5,098 bases of DNA from Gammaproteobacteria bacterium (GTDB lineage Bacteria; Pseudomonadota; Gammaproteobacteria; Chromatiales; Chromatiaceae), in NCBI GenBank assembly GCA_015231665.1, contig JADGBD010000086.1:1-5098 (forward strand), in the 5' to 3' direction. Below the pieces are notes generated by a model. It was not told the DNA's origin and made no database searches. It saw only the letters and a list, made by a program, of their open reading frames with translations. This document shows, piece by piece, positions 1-5,098 of this stretch; within the stretch, counting starts at the first letter, position 1; every line of letters begins with the position of its first letter. The translations under genes and the position numbers were made by a program.

Positions 1-57
1 CGAGCCAGGGCTCGAAGCTCCCAGATTGACAGGCGGCAATGTTGTTTCACAGTAAAA

Positions 58-95
58 GGACGCAGATGGCGCAAAGGAGCGCGGAGAGCGCAGAG
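58..95 (+). repeat. 38-base degenerate repeat, copy A
   Basis: This is the first of three copies of a 38-base unit in the window. It matches the reverse complement of copy C (586-623) at 34 of 38 positions by hand alignment. The unit has an internal rhythm of 9, 9 and 10 bases, each step carrying a CGCRRA core, so it looks like a decayed short tandem array. Similar CGCAGAG-type strings are, from memory, scattered between genes in many environmental bacterial genomes; their function is not known to me. Confidence 0.75.
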
Positions 96-132
96 ATTTG
101 GATTTAAAACCCAATGACTCAGGCTGTTAAGC

Positions 133-155
133 CCCTCGCCCCTTGGGGGAGAGGG
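133..155. repeat. G/C-rich palindrome (dispersed-repeat or terminator-like hairpin)
   Basis: CCCTC (133-137) pairs with GAGGG (151-155) and CCCC (139-142) with GGGG (146-149). One opposed G/A mismatch interrupts the stem and the loop is three bases. Palindromes of this CCCTC...GAGGG type recur between genes in many proteobacterial genomes, so it may be a dispersed repeat. It is not followed by a T-run on the plus strand, nor preceded by an A-run that would make a leftward terminator, so a classical intrinsic terminator is not supported. Confidence 0.55.
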
Positions 156-223
156 AGTAATCAGTTACCTATTCTTAACGGATAAGCTCCTGAATATCCC
201 TTCACTGGCCTCTGGGAGAGAAC

Positions 224-514
224 ATGATCATCGGCGATAACCGTGATTTTCTGCGTATGTCCGTTGAGGCCGAGGCGCAACTGATCCTGCGGGGAGACAG
301 CGCTCATCGGGAATGCCGCGTCAGCGACCTGAGCGCCGCCGGTATGCTGCTGCTGACGGACTTCGCCCTGGCAGAGGCCGACCAGGTGCAGGTGCGCATC
401 ATCCCCGGTCACCCCATCACCCCGCCGCTGGAAGCCGAGCTGGAGGTGGTCCGCTGCAGCCAGGCCGACTCGGGCCAATATCAGATCGCCTGCAAAATCC
501 TCCGGATTCTCTGA
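224..514 (+). CDS. Small single-domain PilZ protein (probable cyclic-di-GMP binder)
   Basis: This encodes a 96-residue protein that is essentially one PilZ domain. PilZ domains bind the second messenger cyclic di-GMP and relay it to motility, adhesion, polysaccharide or virulence machinery, usually in the cytoplasm. Both halves of the ligand-binding signature are visible: RxxxR at residues 7-11 (RDFLR) and DxSxxG at residues 35-40 (DLSAAG). The C-terminal stretch, with a basic residue near 77 and an ending like G-x-Y-x-I-A-C-K-I, fits the last strands of the PilZ barrel. There is no signal peptide, membrane segment or partner domain, so it must act through another protein or RNA. The ATG start is supported by GGGAGAG at 214-220, well spaced before it. 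The frame on the opposite strand over the same bases is a shadow. The family assignment is firm; the output pathway cannot be inferred from these neighbours. Confidence 0.9.
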   Translation: MIIGDNRDFLRMSVEAEAQLILRGDSAHRECRVSDLSAAGMLLLTDFALAEADQVQVRIIPGHPITPPLEAELEVVRCSQADSGQYQIACKILRIL

Positions 515-524
515 ACGGCCTTCA

Positions 525-562
525 GGACGCAGAGGCCGCGGAGAAGCGCAGAGATCGCAGAG
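525..562 (+). repeat. 38-base degenerate repeat, copy B (left arm of long inverted repeat)
   Basis: This copy begins ten bases after the PilZ stop codon and has the same orientation as copy A. It pairs with copy C across a 23-base loop (563-585), with 32 of 38 positions complementary. It keeps the 9/9/10 spacing of CGCRRA cores seen in the other copies. Confidence 0.75.
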
Positions 563-585
563 TTATACCGGTTTTACATTCATTC

Positions 586-623
586 CTCTGCGTCCTCTGC
601 GCTCCTTTGCGCCCTCTGCGTCC
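586..623 (-). repeat. 38-base degenerate repeat, copy C (right arm of long inverted repeat)
   Basis: This is an inverted copy of the 38-base unit. With copy B it forms a near-palindrome of 99 bases (525-623) that could fold as a long imperfect hairpin in DNA or in a transcript reading through from the PilZ gene. No T-run follows, so it is not a standard intrinsic terminator, although such a hairpin could protect the 3' end of the upstream mRNA. Confidence 0.75.
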
Positions 624-670
624 CGATCTCACCCGCCTGCCACTTACCGCACCAATGCTGCAACGCAAAA

Positions 671-701
671 TTCCGCCATTTCTTGGTCGAGGGGCTACAA
701 T
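671..701 (+). promoter_or_regulatory. Candidate sigma-70 promoter for the oxidoreductase gene
   Basis: TACAAT at 696-701 matches the TATAAT consensus at five of six positions and lies 27 bases before the chosen ATG. The best -35 candidate is TTCCGC at 671-676, which is weak and 19 bases away, slightly longer than ideal. The -10 element is reasonably convincing because it is an A/T-rich island in G/C-rich DNA directly before a gene; the -35 assignment is tentative. Confidence 0.4.
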
Positions 702-715
702 AGCGAGCCCGCGCC

Positions 716-720
716 GAGAG
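716..720 (+). promoter_or_regulatory. Ribosome binding site that decides the oxidoreductase start
   Basis: GAGAG at 716-720 lies eight bases before the ATG at 729. The in-frame GTG at 720 overlaps this element and has no other Shine-Dalgarno sequence before it, so the ATG is the better start. The two choices differ by three residues. Confidence 0.6.
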
Positions 721-728
721 TGATCGCC

Positions 729-3700
729 ATGACCCAGCCCCGCATCCGCGAAATCCCCTACAACTACACCTCCTTCTCCGACCGCGAGATCGTCATCCGC
801 TTTCTTGGCGAGCCCGGCTGGCGGCTGATCGAGCAACTGCGCGGTACCCGCCGCACCGGCCGCTCGGCGCGGATGCTGTTCGAGATGCTCGGCGACATCT
901 GGGTGGTCAGCCGCAACCCCCTGCTGCAGGACGACCTGCTGGCCAATCCCAAGCGCCGCCAGGCGCTGATCGGCGCGCTGCAACACCGGCTGGAGCAGTT
1001 CGAGCAGCGCACCGATGGCAACCAGATGGCGATTGAGCTGTTAGGCCTGGCACGTAACGCGGTGGAGGCATTCGAGCAGGCCCTGGCGCGCCAGCAGGAG
1101 CTGCGCCAGGCGGTGCTCAAGCGTCTGCTGAAGATCACCCGGCGCGATAACATCGACTTTTCCGCCACCGCTCGCGTCGCTCATGCTACCGATGCCACCG
1201 ACTGGCGCGTGGAGCTGCCCTTGGTGGTGCTCACCCCGGACACCGAGGAGGAGGTGGCCGAGCTGGTGCGGACCTGCATCGAACTGGGTCTGACCCTGAT
1301 CCCCCGCGGTGGCGGCACCGGTTACACCGGCTCGGCGGTACCCCTGACGCCCCTGTCGGCGGTGATCAACACCGAGAAGTTGGAGCGCATCGGTGCGGTG
1401 GAATACCGCCAGCTCCCCGGTGTGGAGCAAGAGGTGGCCACCGTGGAGGTGGGCGCAGGGGTGGTCACCCGCCGCGTCTCCGAGCTGGCGGGGCGCCACG
1501 GCCTGGCCTTCGCCGTCGATCCCACCTCCCAGGATGCCTCCACCATCGGCGGCAACATCGCCATGAACGCCGGCGGCAAGAAGGCCCTGCTCTGGGGCAC
1601 GACCCTGGACAACCTGGCCTCTTGGCGCATGGTCATGCCCGACGGCCAGCGGCTGGAGGTGGAACGGCTGGAGCACAATCTGGGCAAGATTCACCTGCAG
1701 CAACAGGTGCGCTTTCGCCTCAAACGCCAGGATGGGGGTGAGGAAATTCTCAGCATGCCCGGCCAGCTGTTTCGCAAGCAGGGCCTGGGCAAGGACGTCA
1801 CCGACAAGTTCCTCGCCGGCCTGCCGGGGGTGCAGAAGGAAGGCTGCGACGGCCTGATCACCTCGGCACGCTTCATCCTGCACCGGATGCCGGCGCATAT
1901 CCGCACCCTCTGCCTGGAGTTCTTCGGCGATGACATCGCTCTGGCGGTGCCGGCCATCGTCGAGCTGATGCAGCAGGTAGAAGCCACTGCCGGGGTGCAG
2001 CTGCTAGGCCTGGAGCATCTGGACGAGCGCTACATCAAGGCGGTGAAGTACGCGGTGAAATCCGCCCGCTCGCAACGGCCGAAGATGGTGCTGTTGGCGG
2101 ACCTGATCAGCGACGACGAGGCCTTGCTGGAGCAGAGCTGCAGCGCGCTGGTGGAACTGGTGGCGCGGCGCGGTGCCGAGGGCTTCATCGCCAAGAGCCC
2201 GGAGGCGCGGCGGCGCTTCTGGTTGGATCGCTCGCGCACTGCTGCCATCTCCGCCCACACCAACGCCTTCAAGATCAACGAGGACGTGGTCATCCCCCTG
2301 GAGCGCCTGGCCGAATACAGCCAGGGCATAGAGCGGATCAACATCGAGCAGTCCATCGCCAACAAGCTGGAGATCATGGCGGGGTTGCAAGAGTACCTGA
2401 GCGGTGATCTGCCTGAGGTGCGCTACAGCGACAACTTCGAGGCCTCCGAGGAAAACAGCGCCATTATCGCCGGCAAGCGCCAGGCGGCGCTGGCTCTGTT
2501 GGCGCAATCCATGGCCTGCTGGCAGGTGGTGCTGGACGGGCTGGATCGGCCTGCTGCCGAGTTCCCCGAGCTGCTGTCGCGCCAGGCTCAGCTTGCCGAT
2601 GGGGCCGACACTCTGCTGGAGCTGATGCTGCGCCGCCGGCTGGTGCACTCCTATCGCCGCGAGATCGGTCAGCCGCTGGCGGAGATTTTCAGCGGCGAGG
2701 AGCTGGCCGGGGTGCGCGGGCGGTTTATCGACATCCACGCTCGGCTGCGCAACGCGCGGCTGTTCGTCGCCCTGCATATGCACGCCGGTGATGGCAATGT
2801 GCACACCAACATCCCGGTGCATTCGCAGAACTACCGCATGCTGCGCGAGGCCGACCGTCTGGTGGATCGCATCATGCACCTGGCCGAGTCCCTCGGCGGC
2901 GTCATCTCCGGTGAGCACGGCATCGGCCTGACCAAGCTGCAGTACCTGCAGGCGGACAAGCTGGCGGCCTTTGCCGAGTACAAGCAGCGTATCGACCCCC
3001 AGGGCCATTTCAATCAGGGCAAGCTGCTCGCTGGCGCCGGCCTGGAGCGGGCCTACACCCCCTCGCTGCAACTGGTGGAGCAGGAGGCGCTGATTCTGGA
3101 AGAAAGCGAGCTGGGCGATCTCAACGACGATATCAAGCACTGCCTGCGCTGCGGCAAGTGCAAGCCGGTGTGCATGACCCACGTGCCGCGGGCCAACCTG
3201 CTCTACTCGCCGCGCAACAAAATCCTCGGCGCCAGCCTGATCATCGAGGCCTTTCTTTACGAGGAGCAGACCCGCCGCGGCATCTCCCGCAACCACTTCG
3301 CCGAGATGAACGATCTGGCGGACCACTGCACCGTCTGCCACAAATGCTTCAACCCCTGCCCGGTGAATATCGACTTTGGCGATGTCACCACGCGGATGCG
3401 CAAGATCCTGGTGGAGCGCGGGCAAAAGCGCGCCAGCCTGCTGGCCAAGGCGGCGCTGGCCTTCCTCAACCTGCATCATCCCAAGGGCATAGAGCTGCTG
3501 CGCCTGCTGCTGCTCAAGGGTGGTTTTGCCGGCATCAACCTGGGCCATGGGCTGTTCAAGCGCTTCGGCCTGCTCAAGCGCCCCGGCAGCCTGCCTGCTG
3601 CCAGCTCGGGAGCGCCCAAAGCGCTGATCAGCAACAGTCTGCAGCACGGCGTTCGCGTGCAGCTGACCGGCCCCAGCCTCAGGTCTCTGCTGCAGCTGGA

Positions 3701-4547
3701 GGACGCCAGCCGTGTGCCCATACTGCACAACCCTCAGCGCGTCAGCGACGAGTCCGAGGCGGTGTTCTACTTCCCCGGCTGCGGCTCCGAGCGCCTGTTT
3801 ACCGAAATCAGCCTGGCCACCCTGGCCATGCTCGGCGAGGCCGGGGTGCGCACCGTGCTGCCGCCGGGCTACCTGTGCTGCGGCTACCCGCAGACCGCGG
3901 TGGGTCAGGCGGCCCTGGGTCGGCAGATCAGCACGCAGAACCGGGTGCTCTTTCACCGTGTCGCCAATACATTGAATTATTTGGATATCCAGACGGTGGT
4001 GGTGAGCTGCGGCACCTGCATGGACCAGCTGCTGCAGTACGAATTCGAGCGCATTTTCCCCGGCTGCCGCTTGCTGGATATCCATGAGTTCCTGCTGGAA
4101 AAGGGTCTGGGCGCGGAGCCCGCCAGCCAGCGCCAATACCTCTATCACGACCCCTGCCACAGCCCGATCAAGACCCAGTCCCCCCTTGGCGTGGCGCAGC
4201 GCCTGCTCGCCCGGCCGGTGGTGCAGACCGAACGCTGCTGCGGCGAGGCTGGCACCCTGGGCACGGCCCGGCCGGATATCGCCAATCAGCTGCGCTTCCG
4301 CAAGCAAGAGGAGCTGGACAAGGCCCGTGCCCAGCTGGATGCCCAGGCCGGCAGCGCAGGTGGCGAAACCCGCCTGCTCACCAGCTGCCCCGCCTGCCAG
4401 CAGGGCCTGAGCCGCTACACCGAGCAAACCGGCCTGAAACCGCGCTACATCGTCGTGGAACTGGCGGAGCAGCGACTGGGGCTGAACTGGCAACAGGACT
4501 ACCTGCGCCAGCTGCAAAACGGCGGCGTGGAGCAGATACTTCTTTAA
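729..4547 (+). CDS. DUF3683-type FAD/iron-sulfur oxidoreductase (fused GlcD-like and GlcF/GlpC-like halves)
   Basis: This 1272-residue protein (numbered from the ATG at 729) probably oxidises a 2-hydroxyacid such as a D-lactate- or glycolate-like compound and passes electrons from FAD through iron-sulfur clusters to a quinone or other carrier. Residues 1 to about 140 resemble the DUF3683 region typical of this group. The FAD-binding type 4 domain follows, with a glycine-rich motif at 192-206 ([10 protein letters not shown]) and TIGGN...NAGG at 272-283. The C-terminal FAD-oxidase domain has KINEDVVIP near 515-523, HAGDGNVH at 685-692 and GEHGIG at 728-733; H685, H692 and E729/H730 match metal-site positions in D-2-hydroxyacid dehydrogenases. 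Two 4Fe-4S motifs follow (C805, 808, 811, 815 and C867, 870, 873, 877), then two complete CCG domains (C1018, 1050/1051, 1094, 1097 and C1143, 1170/1171, 1220, 1223). No transmembrane segment is evident; hydrophobic helices near 900-950 could contact the membrane. The fused layout resembles E. coli YdiJ, but this protein is longer. The family is firm; the substrate is unknown. Confidence 0.92.
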   Translation: MTQPRIREIPYNYTSFSDREIVIRFLGEPGWRLIEQLRGTRRTGRSARMLFEMLGDIWVVSRNPLLQDDLLANPKRRQALIGALQHRLEQFEQRTDGNQMAIELLGLARNAVEAFEQALARQQELRQAVLKRLLKITRRDNIDFSATARVAHATDATDWRVELPLVVLTPDTEEEVAELVRTCIELGLTLIPRGGGTGYTGSAVPLTPLSAVINTEKLERIGAVEYRQLPGVEQEVATVEVGAGVVTRRVSELAGRHGLAFAVDPTSQDASTIGGNIAMNAGGKKALLWGTTLDNLASWRMVMPDGQRLEVERLEHNLGKIHLQQQVRFRLKRQDGGEEILSMPGQLFRKQGLGKDVTDKFLAGLPGVQKEGCDGLITSARFILHRMPAHIRTLCLEFFGDDIALAVPAIVELMQQVEATAGVQLLGLEHLDERYIKAVKYAVKSARSQRPKMVLLADLISDDEALLEQSCSALVELVARRGAEGFIAKSPEARRRFWLDRSRTAAISAHTNAFKINEDVVIPLERLAEYSQGIERINIEQSIANKLEIMAGLQEYLSGDLPEVRYSDNFEASEENSAIIAGKRQAALALLAQSMACWQVVLDGLDRPAAEFPELLSRQAQLADGADTLLELMLRRRLVHSYRREIGQPLAEIFSGEELAGVRGRFIDIHARLRNARLFVALHMHAGDGNVHTNIPVHSQNYRMLREADRLVDRIMHLAESLGGVISGEHGIGLTKLQYLQADKLAAFAEYKQRIDPQGHFNQGKLLAGAGLERAYTPSLQLVEQEALILEESELGDLNDDIKHCLRCGKCKPVCMTHVPRANLLYSPRNKILGASLIIEAFLYEEQTRRGISRNHFAEMNDLADHCTVCHKCFNPCPVNIDFGDVTTRMRKILVERGQKRASLLAKAALAFLNLHHPKGIELLRLLLLKGGFAGINLGHGLFKRFGLLKRPGSLPAASSGAPKALISNSLQHGVRVQLTGPSLRSLLQLEDASRVPILHNPQRVSDESEAVFYFPGCGSERLFTEISLATLAMLGEAGVRTVLPPGYLCCGYPQTAVGQAALGRQISTQNRVLFHRVANTLNYLDIQTVVVSCGTCMDQLLQYEFERIFPGCRLLDIHEFLLEKGLGAEPASQRQYLYHDPCHSPIKTQSPLGVAQRLLARPVVQTERCCGEAGTLGTARPDIANQLRFRKQEELDKARAQLDAQAGSAGGETRLLTSCPACQQGLSRYTEQTGLKPRYIVVELAEQRLGLNWQQDYLRQLQNGGVEQILL

Positions 4548-4548
4548 A

Positions 4549-4585
4549 GTTTGAAGGGTGAAGGGTGAAGGGTGAAGTTTGAAGG
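4549..4585. repeat. Short tandem repeat of TGAAGGG units
   Basis: The 7-base unit TGAAGGG occurs three times exactly (4552-4572), followed by a partial unit (TGAAG, 4573-4577), and the array is flanked on both sides by GTTTGAAGG-like sequence. It begins within two bases of the oxidoreductase stop codon. The symmetric flanks suggest expansion inside a pre-existing element. Arrays like this can change copy number by slippage; here it is non-coding. Confidence 0.85.
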
Positions 4586-4590
4586 AGTAG

Positions 4591-4608
4591 CCAAGCACGC
4601 CTGCTTGG
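4591..4608. other. Perfect 7-bp hairpin between convergent genes
   Basis: CCAAGCA (4591-4597) pairs perfectly with TGCTTGG (4602-4608) around a 4-base loop. No T-run follows on either strand, so it is a weak terminator candidate. It lies after the oxidoreductase stop on the plus strand and beyond the leftward terminator on the minus strand, so it may help protect the 3' end of the oxidoreductase mRNA. Confidence 0.4.
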
Positions 4609-4618
4609 GTCAAGGGCA

Positions 4619-4650
4619 TAAAAAAACCCCTCCGGTAGCGCCGGAGGGGT
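4619..4650 (-). terminator. Intrinsic terminator of the leftward response-regulator unit
   Basis: ACCCCTCCGG (4626-4635) and CCGGAGGGGT (4641-4650) form a perfect 10-bp stem with a 5-base loop. Read on the minus strand, the stem is followed at once by seven T residues and then AT, the standard intrinsic terminator layout. On the plus strand the bases after the stem are not T-rich, so it should stop leftward transcription mainly. It lies 19 bases beyond the stop of the 36-codon open frame and about 130 bases beyond the response-regulator stop. Confidence 0.9.
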
Positions 4651-4669
4651 CAATGCATGTAGCACTCTC

Positions 4670-4780
4670 TCAGGAATTAGCGCCTGTCCGCTTTGGAGGT
4701 GAAATATCCTCCCCACACTTCCCATTTAAGCTCATTTCCAGCGTTTTGCTGAGTATTTTTGGGCTGAGAATTTTCGCCAT
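4670..4780 (-). CDS. Possible 36-residue protein translationally coupled to the response regulator
   Basis: The ATG of this short frame shares its A with the stop codon of the response regulator (TGATG), the usual layout for termination-reinitiation coupling. GGAG at 4794-4791 lies ten bases before the ATG. The stop is 19 bases before a strong terminator, so the frame fits neatly between the upstream gene and the transcript end. The predicted peptide is basic (six Lys/Arg against three Asp/Glu), with one cysteine at residue 22, a C-terminal ISPPKRTG stretch and no membrane segment or signal peptide. I do not recognise a family. Against it, the codons include AT-rich choices (ATA, TTA, AAT) unlike the neighbouring genes, and a 36-codon frame can arise by chance. 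It may instead be 3' untranslated sequence. Confidence 0.35.
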   Translation of the reverse strand: MAKILSPKILSKTLEMSLNGKCGEDISPPKRTGANS

Positions 4781-5098
4781 CAGTCCATCACTCCGCAGGC
4801 GCGCAGCAGCTTGAGGGCGGTGACCCGTTGAATCAGCTGGGTGCTGTTGTTCAGGTTGAGCTTGCGCAGCAGGCGCAGGCGGTGGTTCTCCACGGTGCGA
4901 AAGCTCAGTTGCAGTTCGGCTGCCACTTCCCGCGCCGATTTGCCCATTTCCAGCTGCATCAGTACTTGCTGCTCGCGCAGGCTGAGGGCGGCGCGCAGGC
5001 GGCGGTAGACCAGTGCCTCATCGATGTGCGGGTAGAGGGCCTGATGCTGATGCAGCGCCCGCTGCACCGTTTCCACCAACTCCAGCGATTGAAACGGC
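4780..5098 (-). CDS. LuxR/FixJ-type response regulator, C-terminal part (cut by the window edge)
   Basis: This is the C-terminal 105 residues of a two-component DNA-binding response regulator; the frame stays open to the right edge, so the true start is outside. The first visible residues, PF followed by LELVETVQRAL, match the end of a receiver domain, where a conserved Lys-Pro precedes the last helix. After a linker of about 20 residues, a complete LuxR/NarL-type helix-turn-helix runs from about residue 38 to 98: LSLREQQVL, then GKSAREVAAEL as the first helices, SFRTVENHRLRLLRKL as the recognition helix, then the dimerising helix. Such proteins are phosphorylated by a sensor kinase and then bind promoter DNA. 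The phosphorylated aspartate and the cognate kinase are not in the window. An internal TTG at 5079 could be misread as the start, but the continuing receiver-domain sequence argues against that. Confidence 0.9.
   Translation of the reverse strand, partial: PFQSLELVETVQRALHQHQALYPHIDEALVYRRLRAALSLREQQVLMQLEMGKSAREVAAELQLSFRTVENHRLRLLRKLNLNNSTQLIQRVTALKLLRACGVMD
4791..4794 (-). promoter_or_regulatory. Possible ribosome binding site for the coupled small frame
   Basis: GGAG on the minus strand lies inside the last codons of the response regulator, ten bases before the ATG at 4780. The spacing is slightly long but usable, and together with the TGATG overlap it is the main support for translation of the small frame. 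Confidence 0.35.

Larger units (their letters stand above)
1..223. other. Intergenic region with no supported gene
   Basis: No frame here gives a convincing gene. One plus-strand frame is open from the left edge to a TGA near 113, but it runs straight through the 38-base repeat and encodes an arginine-rich, low-complexity string, so it is unlikely to be coding. A second frame stops at 53-55 and a third at 27-29; either could be the last few codons of a gene outside the window, but nothing supports that. Positions 1-14 form a short palindrome (CGAGCC/GGCTCG) with no following T-run, possibly the remains of a larger hairpin cut by the edge. The section also contains a 38-base repeat and a G/C-rich palindrome, listed separately. 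No convincing promoter for the PilZ gene was found. Confidence 0.6.

Noticed and set aside
525..623. A CRISPR array
   Set aside because: There are only two adjacent units, in opposite orientation, with no regular unique spacers and no cas genes; the structure is an inverted repeat.
58..623. An insertion sequence or transposon carrying the PilZ gene
   Set aside because: No transposase is present and no target-site duplication was found next to the repeats. The bracketing is reported as an observation only.
313..723. A 136-codon plus-strand frame overlapping the PilZ gene and the repeat pair
   Set aside because: It overlaps the well-supported PilZ frame and continues through the inverted repeats, giving Arg/Pro-rich low-complexity sequence.
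3158..4087. A 309-codon plus-strand open frame inside the oxidoreductase
   Set aside because: It is in a different frame of the same bases, rich in Pro, Arg, Gln and Ala without any domain, and overlaps the ferredoxin and CCG coding region entirely.
2004..4619. An 871-codon open frame on the minus strand opposite the oxidoreductase
   Set aside because: It is a mirror of a strongly G/C3-biased gene. Its translation is a Gln/Ala/Leu/His-rich string with no recognisable domain, whereas the plus-strand frame has complete, correctly ordered catalytic and cluster motifs.
4651..4780. A riboswitch or small RNA between the response regulator and the terminator
   Set aside because: A short GGAGG/CCTCC hairpin can form here (about 4695-4712), but no conserved aptamer core that I know is visible and no minus-strand promoter was found. 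The simpler reading is a 3' untranslated region or the coupled small frame.
4572..4814. An 80-codon plus-strand open frame after the oxidoreductase
   Set aside because: It starts in the heptamer array, runs through the minus-strand terminator hairpin and ends inside the response regulator; no domain or convincing ribosome binding site supports it.

Overview
The window looks like chromosomal DNA from a GC-rich proteobacterium, most likely a gammaproteobacterium. This rests on the strong G/C preference at third codon positions, a PilZ gene, a FixJ/NarL-type response regulator, and a very long DUF3683-type FAD/Fe-S oxidoreductase of the kind known from Pseudomonas-like gammaproteobacteria and from betaproteobacteria. 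No genus can be named from the sequence alone.

Layout: positions 1-223 hold no supportable gene. They contain a 38-base degenerate repeat, a G/C-rich palindrome and the start region of a small plus-strand PilZ gene (224-514). The gap 515-728 carries two more copies of the 38-base repeat in opposite orientations, able to fold into a long hairpin, followed by a plausible promoter. The dominant gene (plus strand, 729-4547, 1272 aa) is one polypeptide joining a GlcD/D-lactate-dehydrogenase-like flavin half to a GlcF/GlpC-like iron-sulfur half. All expected cysteines are present: two 4Fe-4S ferredoxin motifs and two complete CCG (cysteine-rich) motifs. It is probably a 2-hydroxyacid dehydrogenase passing electrons to the respiratory chain, but the substrate cannot be read from sequence.

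The region 4548-4670 lies between converging transcription units. It contains a 7-base tandem repeat directly after the oxidoreductase stop, a small perfect hairpin, and a strong intrinsic terminator that points leftward. On the minus strand the window is cut through a LuxR/FixJ-type response regulator whose REC-domain end and complete helix-turn-helix are visible (4780-5098). Its stop codon overlaps the ATG of a 36-codon open frame (TGATG) that ends 19 bases before the leftward terminator, so a short translationally coupled gene is possible.

How the genes relate: the oxidoreductase appears to have its own promoter, and the long hairpin separates it from the PilZ gene, so the two need not be one operon. 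The response regulator and possible small ORF form a separate, convergent unit. No mobile element, CRISPR array or RNA gene was recognised. The clearest unexplained items are the repeat trio around the PilZ gene, the coupled small ORF, and the large insertion inside the flavin half of the oxidoreductase.
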